Shown here: positions 16,782-29,059 of the stretch, one piece after another
Position numbering within the stretch: the first letter of the stretch is position 1
Layout: the number at the start of each line of letters is the position of its first letter
Source of the DNA: an uncultured Acetatifactor sp.
GTDB lineage: Bacteria; Bacillota; Clostridia; Lachnospirales; Lachnospiraceae
Direction of reading: 5' to 3'
NCBI GenBank assembly: GCA_944383825.1
Contig: CALWRA010000008.1
Coordinates: 50,790 to 114,789 of the forward strand
DNA length: 64,000 nt
Notes under the pieces: generated by a model
What the model was told of the DNA's origin: nothing
The model's database searches: none
The model's input: only the letters and a program-made list of their open reading frames with translations
Translations under genes and position numbers: made by a program

Positions 16782-18478
16782 TAAAGCAAAATAGTCTCCG
16801 CAGAAGCGGCGCAAAAATTATGGCAAGTCTGATTCTTCTTCTCGGCAGCCTTGTCTACATTATGGTTCTTGCCGTAATTAACGGCTCGGCGGGCTTTCTC
16901 TGTGCCATGGGCGTAACCCTGTTCGGCGCAGTCGGCATTGCCAAAGCCCTTGGTGAATCTATTGCTCTGTCCTACGGAATGATCATTGCCCTCACCATAG
17001 GCTGCGGCGTACTGAGCGGCTTGCTCCGCTATCTCGAACAGTATTCCAACCACTATATTGCATTCCGCTTGCTGGCCGTGCTGCGTGACAAAATCTTCGG
17101 CGCCCTTCGGGTTCTTTGTCCTGCAAAGCTGGAAACCAGACAAAAGGGCAGTATCATTGCCATGATCACCTCTGACATTGAGACTTTGGAGGTGTTTTAT
17201 GCCCATACCATATCCCCGGTCTGCATAGCAGTAATCGTTTCTCTCACCGTATTTTTCTTTGTAGGATTCGTTTCCAGCTGGTGGCTGGCTTTGGCAGCAC
17301 TTATGGGATTCATTATCATTGGCGTCATTATTCCCCTGATATTCTCCGGCAGACTAAAGGCCTCCGGCGTAAAATATCGTGGGCAATTTGCCTCATTCAA
17401 CTCTTATTTTCTTGACAGTATTAAGGGAATTAAGGATATCGTTTTCAATAATGCCGGCAGGAAGCGGGAAGCCGAGGTCAACCGTCGTTCAGATCTATTG
17501 CTGGAGGAGACCAGAAAAATGAAGCGTAATACCGCTAAGGCATTCGCTGTCACTGAGCTTTGCGTTTCTCTGTTCATTATCCTCGCTCTTGGCATAGGGA
17601 TTTATCTCGTTGCCAATGACCAGCTCTCTGTGGGAAGAATGGTCATTGGTGTTGTGGCCGTATTCGGCTCCTTCGGCCCGGTTATTGCTATTTCCGCTTT
17701 GCCCGGCAGTCTCACACAGACCTTTGCGTCGGGGGATCGTGTACTGAATCTGCTCTCTGAAAAACCGGTGGTAACACCCATCATAAATGGCGAAAAATTT
17801 AATTACAATAACCTGCAGGTATCCGAACTGTCCTTTGCATATGACCATGGGCCTCAGGTGCTTTCGGATATCTGCATGTATGCGCAGAAAGGTGAAATTA
17901 TCGGCATTGTGGGCAAATCCGGCTGCGGCAAATCCACCTTTTTAAAGCTGCTGCTGCGATTCTGGCAAAAGTCAAAAGGCGGGATTGCCTATAACGGAAT
18001 AGACATTGATAATATTGACACCGACTGCCTCCTTAACAATGTTACGATGGTCAGCCAGTCAACCTATCTCTTCGATGAAACGATTGAGGATAATCTGCGT
18101 ATTGCCAAGCCGGATGCAGATCAGGAAGAGATAGAAGCTGCCTGTCGCCTGGCCTCTGTACACGATTTTATCCTGACTCTGCCAGAGGGGTATCAATCCC
18201 CCGCAGGAGCTCTGGGAGACAATCTCTCGGCGGGTGAAAAGCAGCGTATCGGACTTGCACGCGCGTTCCTGAGAGGCAGCGGACTGATTCTGTTGGATGA
18301 GCCCACAAGCAACGTGGACAGTATCAACGAAGGCATTATCCTCAAAGCTCTCAGAGAACAAAAGCAAAAAAAGAGCATTATTCTTGTTTCCCACCGTGAA
18401 TCTACAATGGCCATTGCCGACCGCATTTATCGTGTGGAAGGAGGAAGGATGTATGAGCAGAAACCAAATTCAAAATAA
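16778..18478 (+). CDS. CydC-like ABC exporter, subunit 2
   Basis: This is the 566-residue partner of the preceding transporter: an exporter membrane domain to about residue 320, then an ATPase domain with Walker A GKSGCGKST at about 379-387 and Walker B LILLDEPTS. Its signature LSAGEKQR departs from LSGGQ while subunit 1 keeps SGGQ, a common asymmetry in heterodimeric exporters where one ATP site is degenerate. Translation is coupled by the ATGA overlap. The next gene, a YgbA-like protein, starts inside its last 26 bases, so the operon continues. Confidence 0.85.
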   Translation: MIKQNSLRRSGAKIMASLILLLGSLVYIMVLAVINGSAGFLCAMGVTLFGAVGIAKALGESIALSYGMIIALTIGCGVLSGLLRYLEQYSNHYIAFRLLAVLRDKIFGALRVLCPAKLETRQKGSIIAMITSDIETLEVFYAHTISPVCIAVIVSLTVFFFVGFVSSWWLALAALMGFIIIGVIIPLIFSGRLKASGVKYRGQFASFNSYFLDSIKGIKDIVFNNAGRKREAEVNRRSDLLLEETRKMKRNTAKAFAVTELCVSLFIILALGIGIYLVANDQLSVGRMVIGVVAVFGSFGPVIAISALPGSLTQTFASGDRVLNLLSEKPVVTPIINGEKFNYNNLQVSELSFAYDHGPQVLSDICMYAQKGEIIGIVGKSGCGKSTFLKLLLRFWQKSKGGIAYNGIDIDNIDTDCLLNNVTMVSQSTYLFDETIEDNLRIAKPDADQEEIEAACRLASVHDFILTLPEGYQSPAGALGDNLSAGEKQRIGLARAFLRGSGLILLDEPTSNVDSINEGIILKALREQKQKKSIILVSHRESTMAIADRIYRVEGGRMYEQKPNSK

Positions 18479-18812
18479 ACGTGAGCAGGAAAAACAAACG
18501 GTCTCGCTGATGATCCGTCTTTACTGCAGCAAAAAGCATGGCTCCAAAAAAGCTCTCTGTTGCGAATGCGAGACGCTCAGACAGTATGCAGTACTTCGAA
18601 GTGATAAATGTCCTTTTATGGAAACAAAAACTTTCTGTTCCAACTGTCATGTGCATTGCTATCATCCGAAAATGCGGGAAAGAATTCGCGAAGTTATGCG
18701 TTTTTCAGGACCGCGGATGCTATTTCACCATCCCATTATGGCAATTCGCCATGTGCTTGAAAGCAGGAAAGAACAAAGAAGATTGGAGAAGGAAAATGAG
18801 AGCGAAAATTAA
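18453..18812 (+). CDS. YgbA-like 'nitrous oxide-stimulated promoter' family protein
   Basis: This 119-residue protein matches the YgbA_NO family, known in enterobacteria from nitrosative-stress induction. Seven Cys residues lie in CCECETLRQYAVLRSDKCPF and KTFCSNCHVHCYHP, a probable metal- or thiol-active cluster, followed by MRERIREVMRFSGPRMLFHHPIMAIRHVLE, the best conserved part. The ATG at 18453 has AAGGAGGAAGG upstream. It overlaps the end of the ABC gene by 26 bases and the start of the YbaN-like gene by 17, so four genes are tightly packed. A role in metal, haem or NO stress is suggested by context only. Confidence 0.8.
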   Translation: MSRNQIQNKREQEKQTVSLMIRLYCSKKHGSKKALCCECETLRQYAVLRSDKCPFMETKTFCSNCHVHCYHPKMRERIREVMRFSGPRMLFHHPIMAIRHVLESRKEQRRLEKENESEN

Positions 18813-19182
18813 AAAGATATTTTTTATCGTGCTGGGCTGTACAGGTGTGGGACTCGGCGCAGTTGGAGCGGTGGTCCCCATGCTTCCCGCCTTTCCTTTT
18901 TTGCTGCTTGCCGCATTCAGCTTTGCAAAAAGTTCGGAAAAGCTGCACACATGGTTTATAAATACTCAGCTCTACAAAAAGAATCTTGAAAGCTATGTTC
19001 AGGGTAGAGGCATGACCTGGGAAGTTAAAATTCGGGTTATGATCACCGTCACTGTACTGATGACCATTGGCTTAACGATGATGATGTTGAAATCCCTGTA
19101 CATTCCCTGTGCAATTCTTGGAGGCGTATGGCTGTTCCACATTCTGTACTTTGTCTTCGGCGTAAAGACATTAAAGGAATAA
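18796..19182 (+). CDS. YbaN/DUF454 family inner-membrane protein
   Basis: This 128-residue membrane protein has an N-terminal helix pair containing GCTGVGLGAVGAVVPMLPAFPFLLLAAFSFAKSSEKLH, which is the DUF454 (YbaN) signature, then a soluble stretch and two further helices near the C-terminus. The start at ATG 18796 follows GGAGAAGGAAA and overlaps the preceding gene by 17 bases. It is the last gene of the ABC exporter operon. YbaN proteins are often found near haem and iron genes; no biochemical function is assigned here. Confidence 0.85.
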   Translation: MRAKIKKIFFIVLGCTGVGLGAVGAVVPMLPAFPFLLLAAFSFAKSSEKLHTWFINTQLYKKNLESYVQGRGMTWEVKIRVMITVTVLMTIGLTMMMLKSLYIPCAILGGVWLFHILYFVFGVKTLKE

Positions 19183-19186
19183 GGGC

Positions 19187-19215
19187 TTGCATTTCCCCTT
19201 GGGTCATGCTATACT
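19187..19215 (+). promoter_or_regulatory. Promoter of queT
   Basis: TTGCAT (19187-19192), 17 bases, then TATACT (19210-19215) with an upstream TGC forming an extended -10. It places the transcript start just before the riboswitch-like leader. Confidence 0.6.
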
Positions 19216-19245
19216 GTGAACCGTTGCCAAGCGCGGAAAGAGCGC

Positions 19246-19288
19246 CGAGTGTTCGAGACCTTCCACTCGTAAAACAAAACTAAAGGAG
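19246..19288 (+). promoter_or_regulatory. preQ1-I-type riboswitch in the queT leader
   Basis: The stem CGAGTG (19246-19251) / CACTCG (19264-19269) encloses a loop beginning TTC, and a C lies directly before the 3' strand, where known preQ1-I aptamers place the ligand-pairing C. The A-rich tail TAAAACAAAACTAAAGGAG (19270-19288) matches the preQ1-I pattern (AAAACTAA) and runs straight into the Shine-Dalgarno, so control is likely translational. A second hairpin, GCGC-GGAAAGA-GCGC, precedes it. The match is by eye; queT downstream supports it. Confidence 0.72.
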
Positions 19289-19295
19289 AAAACAA

Positions 19296-19790
19296 ATGAA
19301 CAAAAAAGTACTCTTTATCGTCCATGCAGCCGTTACTGCTGCTCTTTATGTTGTGCTCACTTTGACAGCCAACGCTCTGGGACTGGCAAATTATGCCGTT
19401 CAAGTTCGATTTTCCGAAGCCCTTACCATTCTGCCTGTATTCACACCGGCCGCTGTACCGGGACTGTTTATCGGCTGCTTTCTCTCCAATTTTTTGACAG
19501 GATGCCTCCCCTGGGACATTGCTCTGGGCAGCATTGCTACTCTGATAGGCGCTTTCGGGACGTACATGGTACGCAATTCCCGCTTTAAATTCCTGGCCGC
19601 CCTGCCTCCCATCGCCGCCAATACGCTGATTGTTCCCTTTGTGCTCGCCTATGTCTACCGCTTTGACGGCTCCATCCTTTATTTTATGCTCACTGTAGGC
19701 GCAGGGGAAATCATTTCCTGCGGCATTCTCGGACTTTTGCTGCGCTCCGTGCTGCAGCGGTATCGCAAGTATATATTTCCCCTGCCATGA
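19296..19790 (+). CDS. queT: Queuosine precursor transporter QueT
   Basis: QueT is the membrane S component of an ECF transporter that imports queuosine precursors such as preQ1. The 164-residue product has five to six hydrophobic helices and the family-typical VQVRFSEALTILPVFTPAAVPGLFIGCFLSNFLTG and DIALGSIATLIGAFGTY motifs. The ATG follows AAAGGAGAAAACAA. A preQ1-I-like riboswitch immediately upstream strongly supports the substrate. No queuosine synthesis genes are in the window, so the cell may rely on salvage, or they lie elsewhere. Confidence 0.92.
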   Translation: MNKKVLFIVHAAVTAALYVVLTLTANALGLANYAVQVRFSEALTILPVFTPAAVPGLFIGCFLSNFLTGCLPWDIALGSIATLIGAFGTYMVRNSRFKFLAALPPIAANTLIVPFVLAYVYRFDGSILYFMLTVGAGEIISCGILGLLLRSVLQRYRKYIFPLP

Positions 19791-19799
19791 TTTCATTTT

Positions 19800-22328
19800 T
19801 TATTGTTCTCTGATATACGTAATGAAGCAGTTACCGTTTTCCGAAAACCACTGGGCGGTGTCGTTCATACCGTTTCTGTAAAGCCTTCCTGTAGACGGCT
19901 CCATAATCACAACATTAAACTCGTCAAAACCGGTAACCAGCACTGCATCCCCGTTCTCCAACATAACAAGGACGGGGATGTCCTGATTTACATAGTAGAG
20001 CACTGCATCCAGGCTGCAGCCCTGCAAATCAAGAATCTGTGCATCCGGCAGGTTATCCTGCAGGATTTCAGGCACCGTCTGCCCTTGTCCCAGAAAAATT
20101 TCCGAATTGCGGATCATTCCCTCAAGGGCCAGCATACTGTCCAGGCACACAGCAAGGCTGTTCTTTTCTTCTGTGACGCCCGCTTCCGCAATAGCCGTAA
20201 TCTGATTTCTGGCAGCCCTGTTTCCCCTCATCCAAATAACGGTTCCACTGTTGTCCACAACCACTCCCGCCATTTCATAACCCAGATTCACAGCGCCTGC
20301 AGGTGAGCTGAACACTCCTTCCACACCGTAGGGGCCATACACATAATATCTGGTTTCTTCATTTTCCATGGGTAGCATAAGCTCACGCCCTCCCTCAAAA
20401 ACAACCTCCTTTGGCGTAAGTATCTGAATTGTGGAGCTGTTAATGGTGCTTCCCGTCTGAATCTGAACATATCTCTCGTAAATGTCAATATCCGCAGCAA
20501 CGATGATATTTTCTCCCGGTTCCGTTTCCATACTGTTCATGATCTGATCCTGGGTTGCCTCCTGATATTCTCCGTTTTCCAGCCTTCTAACCCGATCCAG
20601 CGTAATCTGATTGTTTACCACCGAACAGCCCGTTATATAAATATTATCCATGCGATATTCCGTCAGAATCTCTCCCTCGGGATTGCAAATGCGCACACAA
20701 TACATAGGAAAAAATACGTTTCCTGAACTTTCTTCCACAATGTCCTCATTCCGGGCAATTCCATAAATCACATCCTCTCCCATAAAGCCCAGAGGCCGGA
20801 CGGCTTCCCCCTCTCCCACAGTAATAAGTCCCTCTGTGCCGCTGCTCAAGCTCTTAATATAAAGATTGTTGGAGTGATAAATGTCCCCGCCTTCTAGCCA
20901 TACAATCATCTTGTGATTATCAGACACCTGCATACTGTCATCCTGCGTAATAGTTACAATTCCCGCATATGTTTTTTCCGCCAGATCCACCTCGTACACA
21001 ACGGAGTCCAGGGAAAGATACAGCTTCTGATCCCTGCTCAGATAAAGCAGCCTTTCCAGCTCGGCTTCCAGCACAGCGTATGTGTTTTCATAGGGAATAT
21101 ACACAATCTCTTCAATAGTATTCAAAGAGCTGTCATAATTGTAAATCTGAACTCCTACTTCCCCCTCATGCCTTCCCCGGTTCATATATCCGTAGACGGC
21201 GAACGCCACATTTCCTCCTTCACTCACATCCAATATTTTCAGGGAATGCTCTCCGTATACGGTTCGGGCATCCATATTTTCCTCGTCATAAAAGCTGAAA
21301 AGAACGGCAAGCCTGTTGCTTGTAGCGTTATAGCTGAATAACTTATTGGCTGCCTCAAATACCACGATATTTCCATCCTCACTCTCCATCATAGGAATAT
21401 CCGTATCAGTAATGCCCAGGAGAATCTTATCGTTGGCATACATATTTCGCACATCCGGAATCTGCGTCATGGTTCTTTCATAATTCAAAAGGTACATTCT
21501 GTCCGTTGTATACCGGACACGGTAGTATTCCTCCACCTGATAATAGACTGTGCTGTCCTCCTGGGATGTGGAAACCATATAATTTACAAGAACGGAAGCC
21601 GTCTGATCTGCAATTTCCTTCAGTGAAAGCGTCGGCTCTCCTACCGCTTCCACCGGCAGCTCTCCCCACGTGATCTGATGAAAGCTGCTATGGATATTTA
21701 CCTTATGGAAGGATTGATTGCTCTCCAGCGCAGAATTTGTCTCAAGATAAATGGTAAGCTCCTCTGCCGCCTCCCTGTCAAACAGCTTTTGGTGAAAGTC
21801 CGTCACAAAGGCCAGCTTCTCATCCACGTAATAACTGTCGCTCCATATAGCTCTGGTATAGTACCAGATACTTGTTTCTTCACTCATATGGAGCACAATG
21901 GCCAGGGAATATTCCGTGTCTCTCTCAATCAGATCCTTCAAAGAAATAGTGCCCGAAATCTGATCCTCCGAGGTACGGTAATTTGTCACAGGAGTATTCT
22001 CAATCAGTCTTGCGCCATCCATGCTTCTGACCTCTATGGAAATGCCAGTAATCTCCCTTCCGTAAGTATCCACAGTAAAATCTGTTTCTCTGTTTTCACC
22101 CAGCACCGTCACTGTGTCTCTCTGGAAGGCCGTGTTTCTCGCCTCCTTGTAGCCATGCAGCTCATTATACTCGACGCCGTTTCTGCCCATGGTAACAATT
22201 GGATAAGTGGCCGGCGCCATCTCCATGGTGAGATTATCATGCTCCTTGTTCATGATTCTGCCCGCCGCCATCAAGGAAACAATAAAGATAATTAAAAAAA
22301 CAAAAAGCTTTATTATGGTTTTCTTCAT
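19800..22328 (-). CDS. Large membrane-anchored extracellular protein with degenerate C39-like C-terminal domain
   Basis: This 842-residue protein starts MKKTIIKLFVFLIIFIVSLMAAG, one membrane anchor, and the rest should be outside the cell. Residues of about 30-280 look like beta-sandwich modules and about 290-640 like a beta-propeller (repeats such as GDIYHSNNLYIKS and EDVIYGIARNED). The last 110 residues resemble a C39-type papain-fold peptidase: SLAVCLDSMLALEGM could hold the Cys, then DIPVLVMLENGDAVLVTGFDEFNVVIMEPSTG. The usual His after the Gly in the GH-VV-TGYD motif is missing (GDAVLVTG), so it is probably a binding rather than proteolytic domain. AGGAT lies eight bases before the ATG. 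It is convergent with queT. Confidence 0.7.
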   Translation of the reverse strand: MKKTIIKLFVFLIIFIVSLMAAGRIMNKEHDNLTMEMAPATYPIVTMGRNGVEYNELHGYKEARNTAFQRDTVTVLGENRETDFTVDTYGREITGISIEVRSMDGARLIENTPVTNYRTSEDQISGTISLKDLIERDTEYSLAIVLHMSEETSIWYYTRAIWSDSYYVDEKLAFVTDFHQKLFDREAAEELTIYLETNSALESNQSFHKVNIHSSFHQITWGELPVEAVGEPTLSLKEIADQTASVLVNYMVSTSQEDSTVYYQVEEYYRVRYTTDRMYLLNYERTMTQIPDVRNMYANDKILLGITDTDIPMMESEDGNIVVFEAANKLFSYNATSNRLAVLFSFYDEENMDARTVYGEHSLKILDVSEGGNVAFAVYGYMNRGRHEGEVGVQIYNYDSSLNTIEEIVYIPYENTYAVLEAELERLLYLSRDQKLYLSLDSVVYEVDLAEKTYAGIVTITQDDSMQVSDNHKMIVWLEGGDIYHSNNLYIKSLSSGTEGLITVGEGEAVRPLGFMGEDVIYGIARNEDIVEESSGNVFFPMYCVRICNPEGEILTEYRMDNIYITGCSVVNNQITLDRVRRLENGEYQEATQDQIMNSMETEPGENIIVAADIDIYERYVQIQTGSTINSSTIQILTPKEVVFEGGRELMLPMENEETRYYVYGPYGVEGVFSSPAGAVNLGYEMAGVVVDNSGTVIWMRGNRAARNQITAIAEAGVTEEKNSLAVCLDSMLALEGMIRNSEIFLGQGQTVPEILQDNLPDAQILDLQGCSLDAVLYYVNQDIPVLVMLENGDAVLVTGFDEFNVVIMEPSTGRLYRNGMNDTAQWFSENGNCFITYIREQ

Positions 22329-22342
22329 ATTTTATATCCTAT

Positions 22343-23536
22343 TCATTCCATAAGCAGTCTATACAAAGAAGGCCGTATCCCGAGAAATTTCATAAGCTCC
22401 TCCAGCTCCGTGCGAGACCGCCAGGAATCTGAAGCGCTGCCCGCAGACTTCATTTTTCCTGTTTTTACAGCTCGTATCAGCAAATTTTTTGGCGTGTGTT
22501 CCATATCAATAAACTCCAGTATCTTTGTGTCATACCCCTTCTGTTCCAAAATATCTGCCCGAAGCGCGTCAGTAATCAGAGCAGACATTCTTTCCTTTAT
22601 CAGTCCATACTTTATCACGGGTTCAAGCATGCTGCTGTGCATCTGTCCATTCACCTCATGCTGGCAGCAGGGAACAGCCATAATCACTTGGGCGCCCCAT
22701 TCAACAGCCTTCTTCAGGGCGTAATCTGTAGCCGTATCACAGGCATGAAGCGAAACCACCATATCCACCCTGCCCGTTCCCTGATAAGAAGCAATGTCTC
22801 CATGTTCAAAGGACAGTCCGTCATAATGAAGCCTCTCGGCCAGCGTTCTGCAGCGGTCAATGACCTCTGTTTTCAAATCCAGCCCTGTTACTGCAATCTC
22901 TCTCCTCTTAAGCCTGCACAAATAATAATACATTGCAAAGGTCAGGTAAGACTTTCCACAGCCAAAATCAATAATCCTGATACATCTGTCCCGGGGCAGC
23001 TCTTCCAGAATATCCTCAATAAACTCCAGATACCGGTTAATCTGGCGAAACTTATCATATTTTGCTCTGACCACCTTACCTTCCGGAGTCTGCACACCCA
23101 GCTCCACCAGAAAATCCATCGGGACACCTTCTTGAAGAATATAATTCTTTCTGCGGTTATGGGCCAAGTCATTCCCTTGGGAAATTTTCCGGTCTTTCTC
23201 CTGTCCTTTATCCGGAAGCTCTTTGATTTTGACAGTCACCTTTCCTTTTTTGCTCACAAGCACGGTAGCTTCTCGACAGACGCTCTTAACCTGCGCCTGT
23301 CTGAACAGCACTTCCATATATTCTGCAATTCTTAAAATCATTTCTTCCTTTTTATGATTGGTGTGGAAAACTTGTGTTCCCCGAAATAATGTTTCCTGGA
23401 AATAAAGCCCGTCCCTGAGCATTACCGGGCGTATCTTCACCTTGCTTCCCTTTTCCGGGCAGCGGGTATTGCTCAGAATCACCTGTATCATATTTTCATC
23501 CAGCGCTTGCTGCAGAAGGCGCTTCAATTCTTCCAT
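22343..23536 (-). CDS. SAM-dependent methyltransferase (Methyltransf_32-like)
   Basis: This 397-residue cytosolic protein has an N-terminal domain of about 150 residues not recognised, then a Rossmann methyltransferase: the SAM loop IRIIDFGCGKSYLTFAMYYYL at about residues 187-207, an acidic VTGLDLKTEVID, and the motif VSLHACDTATDYALKKAVEWGA with VPCCQHEVNGQ. The HACDTATD and PCCQHE motifs are typical of a widespread family of uncharacterised methyltransferases, perhaps acting on RNA. It lies upstream of, and on the same strand as, the anchored protein with a 14-base gap, so the two may be co-transcribed. The substrate is unknown. Confidence 0.8.
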   Translation of the reverse strand: MEELKRLLQQALDENMIQVILSNTRCPEKGSKVKIRPVMLRDGLYFQETLFRGTQVFHTNHKKEEMILRIAEYMEVLFRQAQVKSVCREATVLVSKKGKVTVKIKELPDKGQEKDRKISQGNDLAHNRRKNYILQEGVPMDFLVELGVQTPEGKVVRAKYDKFRQINRYLEFIEDILEELPRDRCIRIIDFGCGKSYLTFAMYYYLCRLKRREIAVTGLDLKTEVIDRCRTLAERLHYDGLSFEHGDIASYQGTGRVDMVVSLHACDTATDYALKKAVEWGAQVIMAVPCCQHEVNGQMHSSMLEPVIKYGLIKERMSALITDALRADILEQKGYDTKILEFIDMEHTPKNLLIRAVKTGKMKSAGSASDSWRSRTELEELMKFLGIRPSLYRLLME

Positions 23537-23587
23537 ATCGAAAATTACCCTTTCCTATCCCTTTATAGGGAGTACGGTATAAACAAC

Positions 23588-23679
23588 AATAGGAAGCGCA
23601 CTCTGCGAGCTTCCTATTCTCACGAATAAAAAGTTACTACAACATAGTCCCTTAGAGCCATGACTATATTGTAATAACT
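23588..23679 (-). terminator. Two stacked hairpins, terminator after the ATP synthase cluster
   Basis: Arms at 23632-23649 and 23662-23679 pair over 18 positions with two G-U pairs in the minus-strand RNA, and TTTTTATT follows: a good terminator for the 23715 gene. A second hairpin, AATAGGAAGC (23588-23597) / GCTTCCTATT (23609-23618), comes just after it. Confidence 0.75.
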
Positions 23680-23714
23680 TTATCCTCAATGCACAACTAA
23701 AATTTTAAACTTCT

Positions 23715-24116
23715 CTATAAACTGTAAAAACTACGTCTTCCACCGTGTCTTCTTTTATATATTTCACCGCACACAAGCACCTGTATCAAATTCTCCAGCC
23801 AGGTCCACTTTTCTGGAAAGCTTTTCGAGGCCTCTTCTGTCTCACCATTTTCATTCTGCAGTATTTTCACAATAGATTTTGTCAGGCGCATTAGACTATA
23901 TCTGTCCGGATACTCGTCGTATATCATGCTTCCCTCATAATCCATTTTGTCCAATATTTCCGCCACCTTGCGCTGGTATTTCTTTACTTCCAAAGGATAA
24001 GTCTGCTGCAAATACTCCAGATCCCGCAGCACGGTTCTGTCTCTGCCCGGGGCAAAATATCCGGGATGGCTCATGTAAAAGGGAAGGGGCTGCGTCATTT
24101 CATGATTAAAATCCAT
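23715..24116 (-). CDS. Conserved-type small protein downstream of atpC, unknown function
   Basis: This 133-residue protein is not assigned to a named family. It has charged helical stretches (RDLEYLQQTYPLEVKKYQRKVAEILDKMDYEGSMIYDEYPDRYSLMRLTKSIVKIL) and a C-terminal WLENLIQVLVCGEIYKRR. There is no signal peptide or membrane segment. It follows atpC on the same strand after 77 bases and precedes a strong terminator, so it may be the last gene of the ATP synthase transcript. I believe similar proteins occur at this place in related Clostridia, but this cannot be checked here. Confidence 0.65.
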   Translation of the reverse strand: MDFNHEMTQPLPFYMSHPGYFAPGRDRTVLRDLEYLQQTYPLEVKKYQRKVAEILDKMDYEGSMIYDEYPDRYSLMRLTKSIVKILQNENGETEEASKSFPEKWTWLENLIQVLVCGEIYKRRHGGRRSFYSL

Positions 24117-24193
24117 AAACAGTGCCTCTTATCTCTTTTTGATAGCATATGCGGTCAAAGCGCCTGCTGTTACGCAGACGCTTCAAAATTATA

Positions 24194-24601
24194 CTATTTC
24201 AATACCTGTATACGTGCCATAGCCCTGTAAAGGGCAGTTTCCGCTCTTGCCAGATCCGTCTTGGGCTCTTTGTCCATAAGACGCTGTCTGGCCCTCTGCA
24301 AAGCAGCCTGAGCTCTCTCCAGATCAATTTCCTCGGGCCATTCAATTGTCTCCGCCAAAATTGTCACTTCCTCCGGCATAATTTCAGCAAATCCTGAATG
24401 AAGAGCCGCCTGTCTCTCCTGCTCCCCCTCATAAATGTGCAGAGTTCCCGGTCTGACAATTACAGTCAGGGGGATGTGCCCCGGCAGAATTCCAATCTGA
24501 CCTTCTGTGGTATTGAATTCTACCATATCCACATTCTCTCCCTCATAAAACACTCTGTCAGGCGTAATCACGCGCAGACGAAAGCTTTTGTCCGCCGCCA
24601 T
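24194..24601 (-). CDS. atpC: F-type ATP synthase epsilon subunit
   Basis: The epsilon subunit is part of the central stalk and regulates ATPase activity. The 135-residue product has the beta-sandwich domain (FRLRVITPDRVFYEGENVDMVEFNTTEGQIGILPGHIPLTVIV, residues 7-50) and a C-terminal helical pair (EIDLERAQAALQRARQRL). The ATG follows AAGGGAGGG. It is the last canonical gene of the atp operon, 19 bases after atpD. Confidence 0.95.
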   Translation of the reverse strand: MAADKSFRLRVITPDRVFYEGENVDMVEFNTTEGQIGILPGHIPLTVIVRPGTLHIYEGEQERQAALHSGFAEIMPEEVTILAETIEWPEEIDLERAQAALQRARQRLMDKEPKTDLARAETALYRAMARIQVLK

Positions 24602-24620
24602 AGACCATCCCTCCCTTATG

Positions 24621-26953
<2,333 letters not shown>

Positions 26954-26970
26954 ATTCCGCCCTTCCTTTC

Positions 26971-28491
<1,521 letters not shown>

Positions 28492-28510
28492 TCACCTTTC
28501 TTCCAACGGT

Positions 28511-29059
28511 CTACCCCAGTTGGATCTTTAATAATTGCTCTTTCATAGTATTCATCTTCGTGCGGATGCTGCTGTCCGCCACTCTGTCATCTATGCGGAT
28601 TACCAGCCCTCCGATCAGGGAAGCGTCCGTATCAAAGTGCAGCTCCAAATCCACATATTCCGTAATTTCCAGCAGTCTCTTTTTTATGACTGCCTTCTGT
28701 TCTTCAGTCAGCTCTGCAGCCGCAGTTACTTTTGCAACGCCAATTTTGCGTAATTTCTTTACACTGTCCGCAAAATATCCGAAAGCGCCGGGAAGCTCCC
28801 CAAAACGCTCCTTCTGCACCACAATTTCCAAAAATCCCATGAGCTCGCCGCATATCCGTCCCCCAAAAACATTCTCTAAAGCCTTCAGCTTCTCCTGCCT
28901 GGGTATACCCGGATGCCTCATCAGGCGATCAAAATCAGGATTCTGTGAAAAAACCTCACTGATTTGTCCGATTTCCTCCAGAATCGCATCTATTTTCCCC
29001 ACCTCACGGGCCGTCTCAAACAGCGCCTCCCCGTATATTTTTGCAGCTAACTTTTCCAT
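28511..29059 (-). CDS. atpH: F-type ATP synthase delta subunit
   Basis: The delta subunit joins the peripheral stalk to the top of F1. The 182-residue protein has the family pattern YGEALFETAREVGKIDAILEEIGQISEVFSQNPDFDRLMRHPGIPRQEKLKALENVF and the C-terminal LIGGLVIRIDDRVADSSIRTKM. Its start overlaps the end of atpF by 13 bases, with GGGAGAG upstream, so translation is coupled to the b subunit. Confidence 0.95.
   Translation of the reverse strand: MEKLAAKIYGEALFETAREVGKIDAILEEIGQISEVFSQNPDFDRLMRHPGIPRQEKLKALENVFGGRICGELMGFLEIVVQKERFGELPGAFGYFADSVKKLRKIGVAKVTAAAELTEEQKAVIKKRLLEITEYVDLELHFDTDASLIGGLVIRIDDRVADSSIRTKMNTMKEQLLKIQLG

Noticed and set aside
23588..23679. Stacked hairpins as a CRISPR-like repeat
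   Set aside because: The two hairpins differ in sequence and there is no regular repeat-spacer pattern.
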